DNA from: Gymnogyps californianus
Taxonomy: Eukaryota; Chordata; Aves; Accipitriformes; Cathartidae
Reading direction: 5' to 3'
NCBI RefSeq assembly: GCF_018139145.2
Contig: NC_059472.1
Span: 101,568,877 to 101,632,876 of the forward strand
DNA length: 64,000 nucleotides
Shown: positions 35,186 through 47,010 of the stretch, piece by piece
Layout of the letters: each line of letters starts with the position of its first letter
How positions within the stretch are numbered: position 1 is the first letter of the stretch
The notes under the pieces: generated by a model
Told to the model about the DNA's origin: nothing
What the model saw: only the letters and a program-made list of their open reading frames with translations
Databases searched by the model: none
Program-made: the position numbers and the translations under genes

Positions 35186-36690
35186 CGCATTTATGCCTAT
35201 TGTTTTGGATATTGATTTGGATCTCAGCAGGCATTAGTAAGTATTGAGATCAATACCTTTTGATATCAGTATTAATCAAGAAGATTCAAAACAGAGAGCT
35301 ATTGAAGCTTATCAATATCTATCAACAATGATATCTGTTGATTATAGTAGGCATTGATACCTATCAATAGTGATAGTCATCTTTACCTAACAATTTCAAT
35401 ACTTCTTGAATATCCAATTTCAATACCTCAATATATCACACATTTCAATATCGACACCTATCAATAGTCACAATACCTATTGATATTGATGGATATTGAT
35501 AGCTTGATAGCAATACTTACTTTGATATCAATACTACTACTACTTTGATAGTCGTCAGTGCTTACTGACATGGGAAGTATACATATTAATGTATACCGAT
35601 ATTGATATTTTGAATATCAATAAGCATCAATGTCTATCTATTTGGATACCTACTGATACCTTCCACTATACATAATTATCAATAAGCATCACTAGGCACC
35701 TCTACCTATCTATATACTGGTTTTAATACCATTTTTGCTGCAGATAGGCGTCAATAACTATCAATAACTTTTTATATTGATAGCCACCAATACCTATCAA
35801 TTTTGATATCTATCAAGAGTTATCAGTATCCATAGGTAGTGATACCTGTCAATATGGATATTAATACTTAGCAATATGCATTAACCTCTCAATTTTTATA
35901 CCAATTTTAGTATCAATAGGCATGAAGAGGCATTGATAGGCATAAATAACTATAGATATTAATACGCATCAATACCTTTGCATATCAATAGGATAGAAGC
36001 CTACAGATAGACATTGGTTTAGATACCTATTATATATCAATACATATTGATAGGCATTGAAACGTATCAAGACCTATAGGCCTTAATAGGAATTGATACC
36101 TTTTGATATCAATAGGCATCAATAGGTATCAATACTTACAGGCATTGATAGATATCGATACCTACAGGCATTGATAAGCATCAATAGGCATTGATACCCA
36201 TTGAAACTTACTGATGTTGTAAACTATGGATAGGTATCAAAACCCATTTATTTTGATATCTATCAATAGGTAGCAATATTAATAGGTATGGATACCTATC
36301 TGTACCTATCAATATCAATACTTGTTGATAAGCATCTACACCTATCATTGTTGATACCTATATTCATCAATACCTACCTATATTGATAAGCATCAGTGTC
36401 TAATACTTACCAGTTTTGATATTGATTTTGATATCAATAAGCATCAATGCCTACCGATATTGATACCTTTTGATATCGATAGCCATCGACAGATAATCAA
36501 TGCCTATCAATTTTGACACCTATCAATTGGTAATGATATGGATAGATATCAGTAGGTATTGGCACCTATCCATATCAATAGGCATTGTTAGGCATCCATA
36601 CTTACTGGTTTCAATGCTGATTTCAATATCTATAGGCATCAGTACCTATCAATATTGATACCTATTGATTTTGATACCTATTGATAACAA
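35186..36690. repeat. Degenerate ATTGAT/ATCAAT repeat array, right arm
   Basis: About 1.5 kb of the same word set as 33400-34602, resuming directly after the LTR (with CGCAT as the probable duplicated target). Both orientations remain mixed, for example GATACCTATTGAT and ATCAATAGGCATTGATACC. The order of words is irregular, so no clean period can be read by eye. The array stops abruptly at GATACCTATTGATAAC near 36688, beside ordinary unique DNA. Confidence 0.9.
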
Positions 36691-38254
36691 ACAGCGCACA
36701 CCTGCTAACACCAGTGGAGTTGCTCTTCATAGTGCTGTAGAAGCACCTTGACTGCAGAGTTAAAGCAAGCATACTGCTGGTGGTTTCTACAGCCTCAGGC
36801 TTACGCTAATAGTTGGCATCATGTATGTTGTGCAATACCACTCCTCAGAAAACTACAGAGAACCTAACTCCTGATGTTGAGAAATTGACTGGAGGATTTC
36901 TACCTAGGGACTACAAAAAGCAGTGGAGGTTGGACCATACCTAATTTTTTAAACACTGCTACCTAACATGAAAAAACGCGTGAAACGTGTCAAGTGAGAA
37001 CATATCAAGAGGTCCCTGAGAAGCAGACCTAGTAGTGTTGCAAAATGTGAGTACATTTTTTTCGGTTGACCATCTTGAGCCATTAATCTGAACCACAAGG
37101 GCAGTGTAATGCTAAAGGTTTACAAAACATTCAAGAGCACATGGGTTATGGCATGTTGTATACTCCCCACCCTCACACCCCTTCACTATTTCAGATAAAG
37201 AACACTGAAATGACACTGAAGCAAATCATTTATATCAAGATGCTGAGGTGTTATCTCCTATTCAAACAGAATCACACAAAAGATCTGTGTAAAATTTGCT
37301 ACCTGATGTTCTGAATACACAGGAAGAACGCTACAATAATAAACAGTGGAATAAACTACTAATCTCTCAGGACTGAAGAAGCAGATTGGCAACTCTCCTT
37401 AAATTTCTAAAATACAAAATGTGTCTTTATTTATCCCATACTAACTCCTACGTTCAATCAATTTGTCTGACATAGAGAAACTTCACACATTAAGTATTCT
37501 GAGTACTTCTGTCTGAAACGAAGGCCTGATTTGCACTAGGATCAAACTATACTCTTGGCAATGCTATGATGATACGTCATGATACAACAAGGAGGCCAGG
37601 GAACAGTCTCACTTGTCAACAAGGAAAACTTCTGCGGAGTATGTTGATAATGCAATAGTGTGTTGGAATAAAATGGTCTGAAGGTCTGGCTCATATGGTG
37701 AAAATAAATTATTGATATGGACTACATTTCTAAGACAACTTAATGTAAAGACTTACATGGCAAATGCCTCCATGGAGATAACTCATGCATGAGTAGCATA
37801 TATTTTCATTATTGATTCACTAAAAGGATAATATTGCTACTGCAAATGCAGGAAAATTGTTTCTATGGGTCAAATTCCATTTTAATGTTACTCCAAAGAA
37901 GGTAACAAAAATACACCAGGGATTTTTTTTAGCCCACTCATCCAGTCCATCAGATGTACTCTAGTCTAGCTGGTGGTTTAACTTTTCCAAAACCATAGGC
38001 TAATATGTTATGAGCTGCACTAAATATCTCGAGAAGAGAATAATAAAAAAAAGAGCCTACTCCAAACAACTTAAGACTTAACAAGCTGGCGAATCATGAA
38101 AGACGCTAAACCTTTCTGGGTTGATGAGCATTTTGATAAGAACAAATGAGAAGTACAGAAGACAAACACCAGAAGATGCATCACATGTAGGTGCTGAGTC
38201 CGTACCAAGAGCAGAAAGTTAAATGCTTGTTGCTGATTCGGATGCTGTGCCAAC
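36691..38254. other. Unique AT-rich DNA, nothing recognised
   Basis: No repeat family, exon or promoter recognised. Confidence 0.4.
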
Positions 38255-38612
38255 CTAATTGCAAGGGCCCAGCCCCATAGTACCCTAGCGAGGGAGTGGG
38301 ACAGACCCAGAGACCGTAGCCAGGTTCAGCCAAGAGTCCAGACCATGAGTCATCTCCCTGGGGATGGGAATGGGCTGGGACATCAGCCCATGGATGGGCC
38401 TGGATTGATGGCACCTGTGGCCTGGCAGGGCGGGGCTGTGGGGAGCTGAAGACCATCATTGCTGTGGCATTGCTTTGGCAGGGACTGATGGACCCAGAAG
38501 GCTGAAATGGGGTCCTGGGCCATGGGCAGGGCAGGGGGACCCCAGGGGGCTGGGTAGGGATGGTCAGCACTGGTGGTGCCCTTGGGGCCATGACAGCAAA
38601 GCAGCACTGCAA
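38255..38612. other. Sharply bounded GC-rich block of unknown origin
   Basis: About 360 bases rich in GGG/CCC words (CAGGGCGGGGCTG, GGACCCCAGGGGG) between AT-rich flanks. On the minus strand two frames stay open (143 and 74 codons) and would encode proline-rich peptides, which follows from composition. The abrupt edges suggest an inserted sequence (retrocopy, minisatellite relic or repeat), but I recognise no family and saw no target duplication. Confidence 0.4.
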
Positions 38613-38649
38613 AAATTGTCTAGATGTGCATATACCTGATATGTATCAT

Positions 38650-38905
38650 GTCAGGGTTCCCCTACCAGACTGTAGCAGAGTGTAATATATTGCTTTGGAG
38701 AATGCTTCCACACTTTTCTACCCATTCCTACAGAATTTGAACAATGTTAAAACAGTGTCAAAAGAAGCCCTCCCCAGCACGTTGGATGCACCGTAAGATA
38801 AGCTGAGGGTGGGATTTCTGAAGACTTTTCTAAGAAAAGATTATGCCCCAGCAGGAGCAGAGCAAGGTCAGCGCTGAGAGTATATAAAAACCCCACACTG
38901 GCATA
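38650..38905 (+). promoter_or_regulatory. Possible promoter or LTR-like segment with TATA box
   Basis: Begins near TGTCAGGGTTCCC and reaches TATATAAAAACCCC at 38881-38894, a good TATA box followed by C-rich DNA. A 71-codon frame starts 28 bases after it (38909-39124) but has no recognisable product. It could be an eroded LTR; the terminal and internal features needed to say so are missing. Confidence 0.18.
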
Positions 38906-41900
38906 CACATGTCACTGCTGGAAAGGAAACGGAGCTATACAGTTCGTTTCATTTCAGAATATGCAATTTCCCAGCCCTTGAGAGCTCTGGTATCTGAAAT
39001 TCTAATGCTGGACCCACTATGGTTAAAACAGAGTATGATAATCCAAGATGGAGTAAGATATATACAGTGCACTCAGCTTGCAAAATGCCACAGACATGAA
39101 GGAAATAAATACCATCATATTTAAACTATATTTAGGCTCCTAATTGCCAAGTGTAAATCTAAATGTATGATTTCAAAATCTGAGCTATATAATCAGATTT
39201 GAAAACTCTATGTTCAATATGAAGTAATTATTAACTGTTCATTACCAAATAAAGCAAATTATTATTTTTAAAAAGTGCTTAGCTATCTAATGTAATCTAT
39301 CTAGATTTCTATTCTGTTCTCATCCCAATAATAATATATTACAATACATTGGAAGGTCTAAGTAAACTTTTAAGGAACTTATTTTTCCGTGTACCTAGGC
39401 CAATAGTTTTCTACCTTTGGAGGGGCCACTTCTAAGGGTTCAGAAAAAGTAGCCAAGAAAAGGAGACCTATTTCTAGAAGTTTTATATTTGCTGTGCAGA
39501 AGATGTACACCTTACAGCTAAGAAGTCCAAAACCAGTAATACGGGTGCTAGGAGAGTTCTTGCCATTGAAGTATGGCAGTGCTCTCCAAGCATTTCCATA
39601 TAGAAACAACTATATTTTTCTCCCATGAAAATTTCAGGAGAAATAGGCTGCTTAGTTTATGGGGACATTCTTGTTGCTGTTGAAGTGACCAGTTATGCTG
39701 TCCATGCTAACAAACTAGCTAACACTAGCATCATTTATCATCTCTCTCTTTGGTTACCTCTAGTAGACCCAGTCGTTTCTGTGTTTAGATGCTTGGTGCA
39801 ACCATAGCCTGTGCTGCTATCAGTGAATCTGGAGTTTGCACTAGCACCCCATGATTTGGGTACTGCAGGAGGTAGCCCAGGTGGAGGGTGCATGGATTGC
39901 GCCAGCCAGATCCCCTGTGTTGTCAACCAAGGGGCAGTAGCCCAGGCAGTCACAGCGTACTTGCCGCTAGGTCTAGATGAAGCCTTCCTCTTCAAAGGTG
40001 AAAGGCAATGAGACATTGTTTCTCCCTCTGTCTCACGGCAAGAGCAAGTATGTTCTCCTGAAGACAGGGACACAGGGGATGTGATCTACCAAGGGCTAGG
40101 ATGCCGTAATAGCAACGTCTCTTAAGCAACTGTGCCAATATCGCTAAGAGTGCAGAGACGGACTTGACTAGCTAATCCATACTTTCTCTACATGGAAATG
40201 AACATAGGCTAGTCAATAAATTGACTTTTTCTAGGTAAGTGATTTAAGACCATAGTGTGAAGGATGGCAGATGAACTCTTGCAGGAGTTTAAGCTACTAC
40301 AAAAAAATATATTTCTCCAGTCTAGGATTTTAATGGGATTTTTGGTAATTTTGGTATTAGAGAAGTGAAAAAAATATAAGAACTAATGCTTTTTATTAGT
40401 TTGTGTAACTGGCAAATGCTTTATCCTTTGCAAAGAAAATACAAGTGACTGAAGGTGAGAAGATGCTATAGGGCAAAAAGATGTTATTGGAGGAAGAAAA
40501 CAGTAGGCTACCCTGTCAAGGGGGATCTCAGCAGACCCTCTAGTCATTCTGCTATGCTGAAGCAGGCTCAGGGGGACACCTGCCCTTTCAATTCTATTTC
40601 TGCATACAAATCTCCTTCAGTTATATTATATATATAAGCACGTATGCACATTTCATACACTTTTTTTTTAAAAAAAGGAAAATACTTCCTTGCCAACAAC
40701 CAATACACTATGGAATAGCAAATTAAACTACAAAGCCTCTTAGGTCTAGATTAATTCTATCTAATTTTAGGTACATAAATGAGACACACAGCCTAGGCAC
40801 AATGTCACCCTAGGTACCCTCTGTTGTCAAGACAGAGAGACAGGGCACCTCCAGAGGGCACTTAAGTATTAAGTGGCTTGAGATCACCCTCAGAAAGTGC
40901 CTATCTGTGTCAATTGACAGTAGAAGGCAAATGGACCAACCATACTCTGAACTTAGGTACCTTAATTAGATGTCTGGAGTTAGGTGAGTTGAACCCAGTT
41001 TTATTTAAGCAGGAAGATGAATAGGGGACATGTGAATGCAAAGTCAAAGGAGAACAAATCAGTAATACAGTCAGTTTTGCTTTCTAGACTCTAAAGGTCA
41101 GTTTAAAGACACAGAGAGGAATAAATAAAAATAATATTTTAAAAGGCTGAAGAAAAATCATTGATAACATTCCTTCAAGCTAAAACATTTAAAATAAGGC
41201 TCAGAGAAAATCAGTTCTTGTTTCCTTGCTTCCCTGCTTTGTGTGACATCCTCAAAAGGATACTTGGATGTTCAAAAATAATATTTTTTATATTGGCTGG
41301 ATGATTAAAGCTACAACTAGTGGAATCAGAATTTTCCTCTCTCTCTAAAATAATGTAAATGTTTATTTTACAAGAATCACCTTTGGCATGATGGAAAGCT
41401 CACTGAAAGTGACGGTAATTGTTCAAGTTAGACCCCAATATTCTATGTATTTCCATAGCTTTTTATTTAACTATATTCCTTTTTAAGCTCTGTTATTAAA
41501 GAAAATAAGTACTACCTTCCAAACACAGCTGGAGTAGTGGCAAGGAACAGGGGTTCTCTGTAGCATTCAATTTTAATGTCTTTTTGCTCTTAAGATTGAC
41601 CTAACATTTATAAGATGAAAGTACATTTGAGACAGGGACTCTCCCTGAGTTATTAACAGCTTAATTATTCTTCCTTCCTTGGTGCTAATACTTTAGAAGG
41701 CATTCAGAGGAGTTACTTGAACACACTATGCAGTACTCAGAGGATGCGTACCTTCATTATATTTGTCCAGTTCCCTTGATTTACCAACCTATTTTAAATG
41801 CAGTTTCCAAACTCTACTGATGTCATTCATTTTGTAGTATAGAGGTGCAAAGATTACACATTATCCTCTGAGGCTAGCAGCGACAGAAATTACTCAGGGT

Positions 41901-41959
41901 CACATGTCCAAAGTAAAAGCTAAACCTAGCAGAGCTTCTCTCTTGATCTCTCCTATTTG
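38906..41959. other. Unique AT-rich DNA with possible repeat relics
   Basis: No clear element. Words such as TTTTAGGTACATAAATGAG and ACTTAGGTACCTTAATTAG (about 40768-40975) hint at worn old repeats but cannot be assigned. A TA-rich and T9/A7 tract lies at 40620-40680. Confidence 0.35.
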
Positions 41960-42250
41960 AGATGCTTTTTGGAGGCACTCAGCACTCGCAGGGATGGCTT
42001 GCACAGCACCGGAGCAGCAGCGCTTCTGACCTAACCTGCTGCCAAAGCAGGAACCCTGTGCCTGTGAGCGCAGTCCAGACCTCAAGCACTGGCTCTTCCT
42101 CCTGAGGACATCTGATCTGGCGCTAAGCAAGCCGGGGAGGAGGTGGTAGTGCCGCCCGCGGAGCCCCAAAGCTGCCAGCGGTTCTGGGATGTGGGAGGCG
42201 GTCGCCTCGTCAGAGGCCGCATGTAACGGCATATTCACGTGCTGCCTGGG
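41960..42250. other. Small CpG-dense patch
   Basis: By eye about sixteen CpGs in 290 bases (including CCGCCCGCGG and GGTCGCCTCGTC), far above the surrounding DNA. It supports a 112-codon minus-strand frame (41900-42238) with no recognised domain. It may be an orphan CpG island, an alternative promoter or a GC-rich insertion. Confidence 0.4.
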
Positions 42251-45200
42251 ATCTTAAAAGCCAGTTCCACTGAATGGGGCCTGACCACTTCCACCACAGC
42301 CTTAGGTGTAGGTTAGATTGGTAGAAAGAGAGGGGTGACAGTGAAAAAAAGCTGTTTTGGCTACCATTGTGGCAAGAAAATAAATTTGCCCTATGATATT
42401 TGCATTTACCATGAGAAACTGATGGGGGGGAGGGGAAAAAAACAAAACCAGCTTTTAATTATTAGTCCTTTGAAAAGGCACATGCATAGGAACTCATGCT
42501 GGAATCATTTGGAATAAAGCCGGCTGTAATAGCTCTGCCTTTAAAAGATCCCCTAATACTTGTTCCAACAGCTCAGTCTATTTTCCTATTAAACTCCTTT
42601 AGCTACAGCCCAACACAGTGTCATTACACTCAGGCTCCTAAATCCATGGAAGTATTTTAGAGGCATACAGCTCAAAATGCAGCAGACATCATCTGTGGGG
42701 GACTCAGGAAAAGCAGCTTTAACATTGAAATTTGTTTCTAAGAGTGCACAAGGGCTTTATTTGTATCTAGACAGGCAGATACATTATCATTGTAGAAGAT
42801 CGCTTTCAGAGCAGCAAGAAAGTTTCACTAGGATAAACCTGTACGTAACAACACATTACTACTTTCTCTAAATTAACTAATACAATCCAATGGAAAGAGA
42901 AACCAAATTGGTTCAGATTAAAGTTGGTCTGAAAATTCTTCTAGTTTCTGTACAAACCTCAGATTTTCTTGACTGCTGTTCAGGACAGATATCACACTGA
43001 GATACCTAATGAATCTCAGATGCAAATTATTGAAATAATATAGAGCAATCAGATGGGAATTGGAAATTCAGATTCATTCTGTGTTTGCTAAGAAGTCATT
43101 ATTTAAGAAAAAAAAATCAATCATTTCCACTGAGTTACTTGGAGACATTAAGCACCACATGACAGAGATTATTCACATTTCACTATCATCTAGGAGTGCC
43201 AGCCTCTCTAGTAAGAAATAGCCTCTTTACAGATGCATTTAAACAAAGGGGAACTTGAGGCATGTTAAGATGAGGTGCCCTAACAGAGGACAAAAAAACA
43301 GAAAGAGGGGAAACAAAAGCTGATCAACCCAAACCCTCCAAAATTCCAGTCTAGTGACCCAAATCACGAGATCAACTCTCCTCCATGCTATGGCTATACC
43401 CTCAGACTGAATCATACCAATCATATGATCTCTCCTCTTGATGGAGAGTAGCAATTTCAACTTTTCTTGTGTTGGTTTTCTGTCCATTGTACTCTAATGG
43501 GTGTGTGCATGCATTTGTTAGCCTCTCTCCTCTGAGGCCGCTTCCCCTTTCAGCTGTTCACCTCCCTGTTGTGGTTTTAAAACATATATTTAAACATTTA
43601 CGTTGTGGTGGTTATCTGGAGGCCTTGGTCCTGAGCACTGCAAAAGCCAGACTGGGAAGACTGCCCAGGGGAAGCTAACATGGTCTTTTCTTCCAAGAAG
43701 CTGAGTAACCTCTAGTTTTGTTGCTTTCAGTGAAGGGGACCTTGTACATTCCCAAGCTGCTCCACCCCTGGCAGGATCAAGCTCATATACAATATGCTGT
43801 CCCTACTGCACTAGGTCAAGGCTGGTAATCTATTATTTTGTTGAAACTTGAGCCCAAGAGATGCAAGAAGCTAACAGTGGAGACTTGTAATTTATATCCC
43901 ACTCTCAACTCACTGCAGAAAAAACAGGCCAACAGTGCAGAGGAGTTTGAGACTTGAAAATGAAACCTGGGCACTGGGATTTATTTTTCTGTGGTGGTTT
44001 TAAGAGACCAAAAGAGTCTGAAATAGGTGTAGGCCAAATACTGAGGCTGTGTCAGCTCAAGTTTTGACTGCAGTGAGAACGGGCTTGGATAAAAACCACA
44101 GGAGGACTTCAGGATCTGGCCCCATGTGGGGTGTTTAGGGGAGACTGGTTGTCAGCAATTGGGTCAAGCCAACAACTTCTGTCTACTTAAAATAAAGTCA
44201 TTATTCTCAAACCCACAGCAGCGCCTGCTCCTGATGACTGCTGCAGTCACTGATTGAAACCAGAATTAGGCAAAGCCTTTCTTGGTCCCTGCTTCTAATT
44301 TAACTTCCCAGCCTTGTTATTTCTGGCTGTAAACATTTTTATTTTTTGCTCTGAGAGACAGTTCAAAGTTTTCAGCTGATTGTGCCCAAGCAAGTTTTCT
44401 AGCCAGGAGCCTGTACTGCCTCTTGAACTTGCAAATAATTGGTCCAGCCAGGGATTTCTTCATTATTGAGGAACACTGGAGGAAATGCTCTGTAGGCATT
44501 TCAGGGGTAATCATAGGCTAACCTGTCCCAGGATATTTAATCTGTTAGATTGTATTTAATATTTATATCATGATAGTATCCAGAGGCCCCAGCAAGACCC
44601 CCAGTGAGACAGAAATTGTAGAAATGCAGATGTTTACATGGTTTCTTTCCCAAAAGCTAACAATCTAAAAGCAGCCTATAAAATGCATATTTAGAGAAAA
44701 ACAATAAACCTGGTAAAGCCGTCACTGTAGTGAATAATCTTATTTGCTTGTATTAAACTTACTTTATTCATTTGTCTAACCAGCAGTATCCAGTTTGTGT
44801 CCAATCAGCTAGGACCGAAATGGATATTTCTGTGCAAAACTCACAGGAAATCTTGCAAAATCACTTTTTTGCTATACTTTTGGATAGCTGCAGTTATTCC
44901 CTGTTAAAATGATTAGTACTTTAAATGAATGAGATCACCTACTGAATAAAAGCACAGCCAAGCCACACTCATAACATGATCTCATGCAGGCTTGTCTTCA
45001 AGAATGCCCCCCTGAGAGTTTTCTGCAATTGTTCATCCAATTGTTGTATGTAACCTCTGTTCAGAAAGGAAATGTGGCTGACAAAATCAACTGAAAAAGA
45101 GCCCACTGGTGCCAAAAAAAATATTAAAAAGTGTTTGTGCCTGGGTATTTTAATATATATTCTTTTCTCATCACCAAAAAAGAATCCACTCATTTTAAAC

Positions 45201-45417
45201 AAATATACATAATGCTAATTTTCACATACAAGGGCCATTCATTTATTTCAGAAGGGGCTCATGAGACTGTGCCTTAAATAAGCTACACATGAGTGTCTCC
45301 ATGCCCTAGAGCCAAATATAGCAGAACATTCTCTCCCCTTATGGCATCCATATAGTGCAGCACTGTCTGCACAGCTCCACCACCAATAGTGTTTTTGTCT
45401 CATCTACAAGGCAAGAA
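42251..45417. other. Unique AT-rich DNA, nothing recognised
   Basis: No repeat family or exon recognised. Confidence 0.4.
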
Positions 45418-45690
45418 ATCACAATTTTACAGAAAGGGATGGAGGCACTGGGAGAAGAAAACATCCACCAGTTGAAGAGCATTTTGGTGCTAAAGTAGGC
45501 AGATGATTCCTTGTTAGATTTTCAGAATTCGTCATACACTTGTGAAAAGTCCCGCATCTGCATAGATGTTCAAAAATCCAGCAGGCTGTAAGGGACTTGT
45601 TGAGATTCACAGAGGAAGTGTGCAGCAGAGAGAGGACTTGAACCAGGTCACCAGATCCCCAGACTAGCCTCGTAATCACGAGCTCATCCT
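45418..45690 (-). repeat. MIR-type SINE, antisense, interrupted
   Basis: Two parts of the MIR reverse complement are present in order. CACAATTTTACAGAAAGGGATGGAGGCACTGGGAGA (45421-45455) matches 'ccattttacagatgaggaaactgaggcacagaga'. GGGACTTGTTGAGATTCACAGAGGAAGTGTGCAGCAGAGAGAGGACTTGAACCAGGTCACCAGA (from 45592) matches 'gtgacttgcccaaggtcacacagctagtaagtggcagagccgggattcgaaccc'. About 135 bases of unrelated DNA separate parts that should be nearly contiguous, so either something inserted or two copies lie side by side. Confidence 0.65.
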
Positions 45691-46944
45691 TCTTCCCATT
45701 TCACTGTCGAGGAGGCCACCAGGAACTCAGACATTACACAACATTGACTTTCTGTCTCTTTGAAGAAGAACTTTGATCCTTGCAGTCGGACATTTTCTAC
45801 CCCAGACAGTTCATTGCATTAGGCTGTCCCCTTGCCAGCTCTGTGTAGAGGCTAAAGAGAAACTTCTCTGCACAAGACAGAGTGAAACATGAAGACGTGG
45901 TTAGAATGGGAAAGCATAAGTGGTCAGAAAAAAGAAATAAAATATGGGGAAAAGGGGAAGAGAAGAAAACAGGGGGCAGATGGGAGCCAAAAAGAAACAA
46001 ACAGCCACTAGTTTTGCGGCATGGGTTTCGAAAGCTTTTCTGTGAGGACTAAATATATGGTATTACTTACATTTAGCAGTTAGCACTCAGAAATGACATT
46101 GCAGTTGGTAAGCACCTTTGACTGGGACAGCAGGCAGACATGAATCTGCAGCTAACATGCAAAATACCTCATTTACCAATGGATTTTTAGCAAGTCCTTT
46201 TAATGATCTTTTATTGTATGAGTCACGAATCACATTGACAAACTAGTACGAACAGTCAGTGGTAGTGTGAGCTACCAGCTTGTTTGCACAAAATACCATC
46301 CAATGATACTGCACCTCTAAAGCATACAAATGAGTTTTTCATTCTGCTCAACAGTTTTCTAGACAAAGATAGTCTCCCCACACTCTCTCAAATGCAGATT
46401 TTCAGGATATCACACTCTCTCTCAAACTGACTCTTGGTTTTCTGACAGTGTCTCTGGCTTTTTGAAGATCTTTTTTGTCTTTCTTTTGGTTATTGGCAGA
46501 TGACGTCAACCAAGTGTCCCCACACTTTTTTAATGTTTCTGCTATGTAGAGGTTACCTGATACCCACCCAGAGCATCTGACACCCCCCCGCCCCCAAACC
46601 AAAGAACCATGTAAAGGTACATGTACAAAACAGTGACACAGGAGGACCACCACGCTGCAAGTCTCCACAGTCGTGTTTGTTTGCCAGGCACAGTCCTGGC
46701 GCAGGTGGCAGAGGGGTAAATGTGCACGCTTGGTGTGCTTACCCAAGCAAGGAGATCTCCTAGCAGAGGCAATGAATGGGTCCGGGTGATTTTTTTTCTC
46801 TACCAGATGGTATGAAAGGAACTTCTCATATGTGATTTCAGCATCTTTGTGTGTGTGAGAGAGAAAAAGTCTGAATTTATATTTAACTTCGTTTGAGCAG
46901 GACTGACTCTCATTTTCACTTCTCTTTTCCTCACTGGAAAGCCT
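45691..46944. other. Unique DNA, nothing recognised
   Basis: No exon or transposon recognised. A short GTGTGTGTGAGAGAGA tract lies at about 46850-46864. Confidence 0.4.
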
Positions 46945-47010
46945 GGGTCTGATTCTCAGCTGATGTAATCTGGCACAGTTCCACCCAAAGCAATGAAGTG
47001 CATGGGCACA
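46945..47010. repeat. Possible old amniote inverted-repeat relic
   Basis: GGTCTGATTCTCAGCTGATGTAATCTGGCACAGTTCCA resembles the 'gcctgattctcagctggtgtaaatcagcatagctcca' arm of a repeat common in turtle and bird genomes. A second weaker echo (GGGACTGATCCTCAGC) follows at about 47180. Only one arm is convincing. Confidence 0.4.

Noticed and set aside
33400..36690. CRISPR-like reading of the repeat array
   Set aside because: There are no constant repeats with equal unique spacers; words are shuffled, inverted and AT-rich, in a vertebrate genome.
41840..41945. Possible further MIR fragment (TCAGGGTCACATGTCC and neighbours)
   Set aside because: Only one short match in the right order; the rest does not align.
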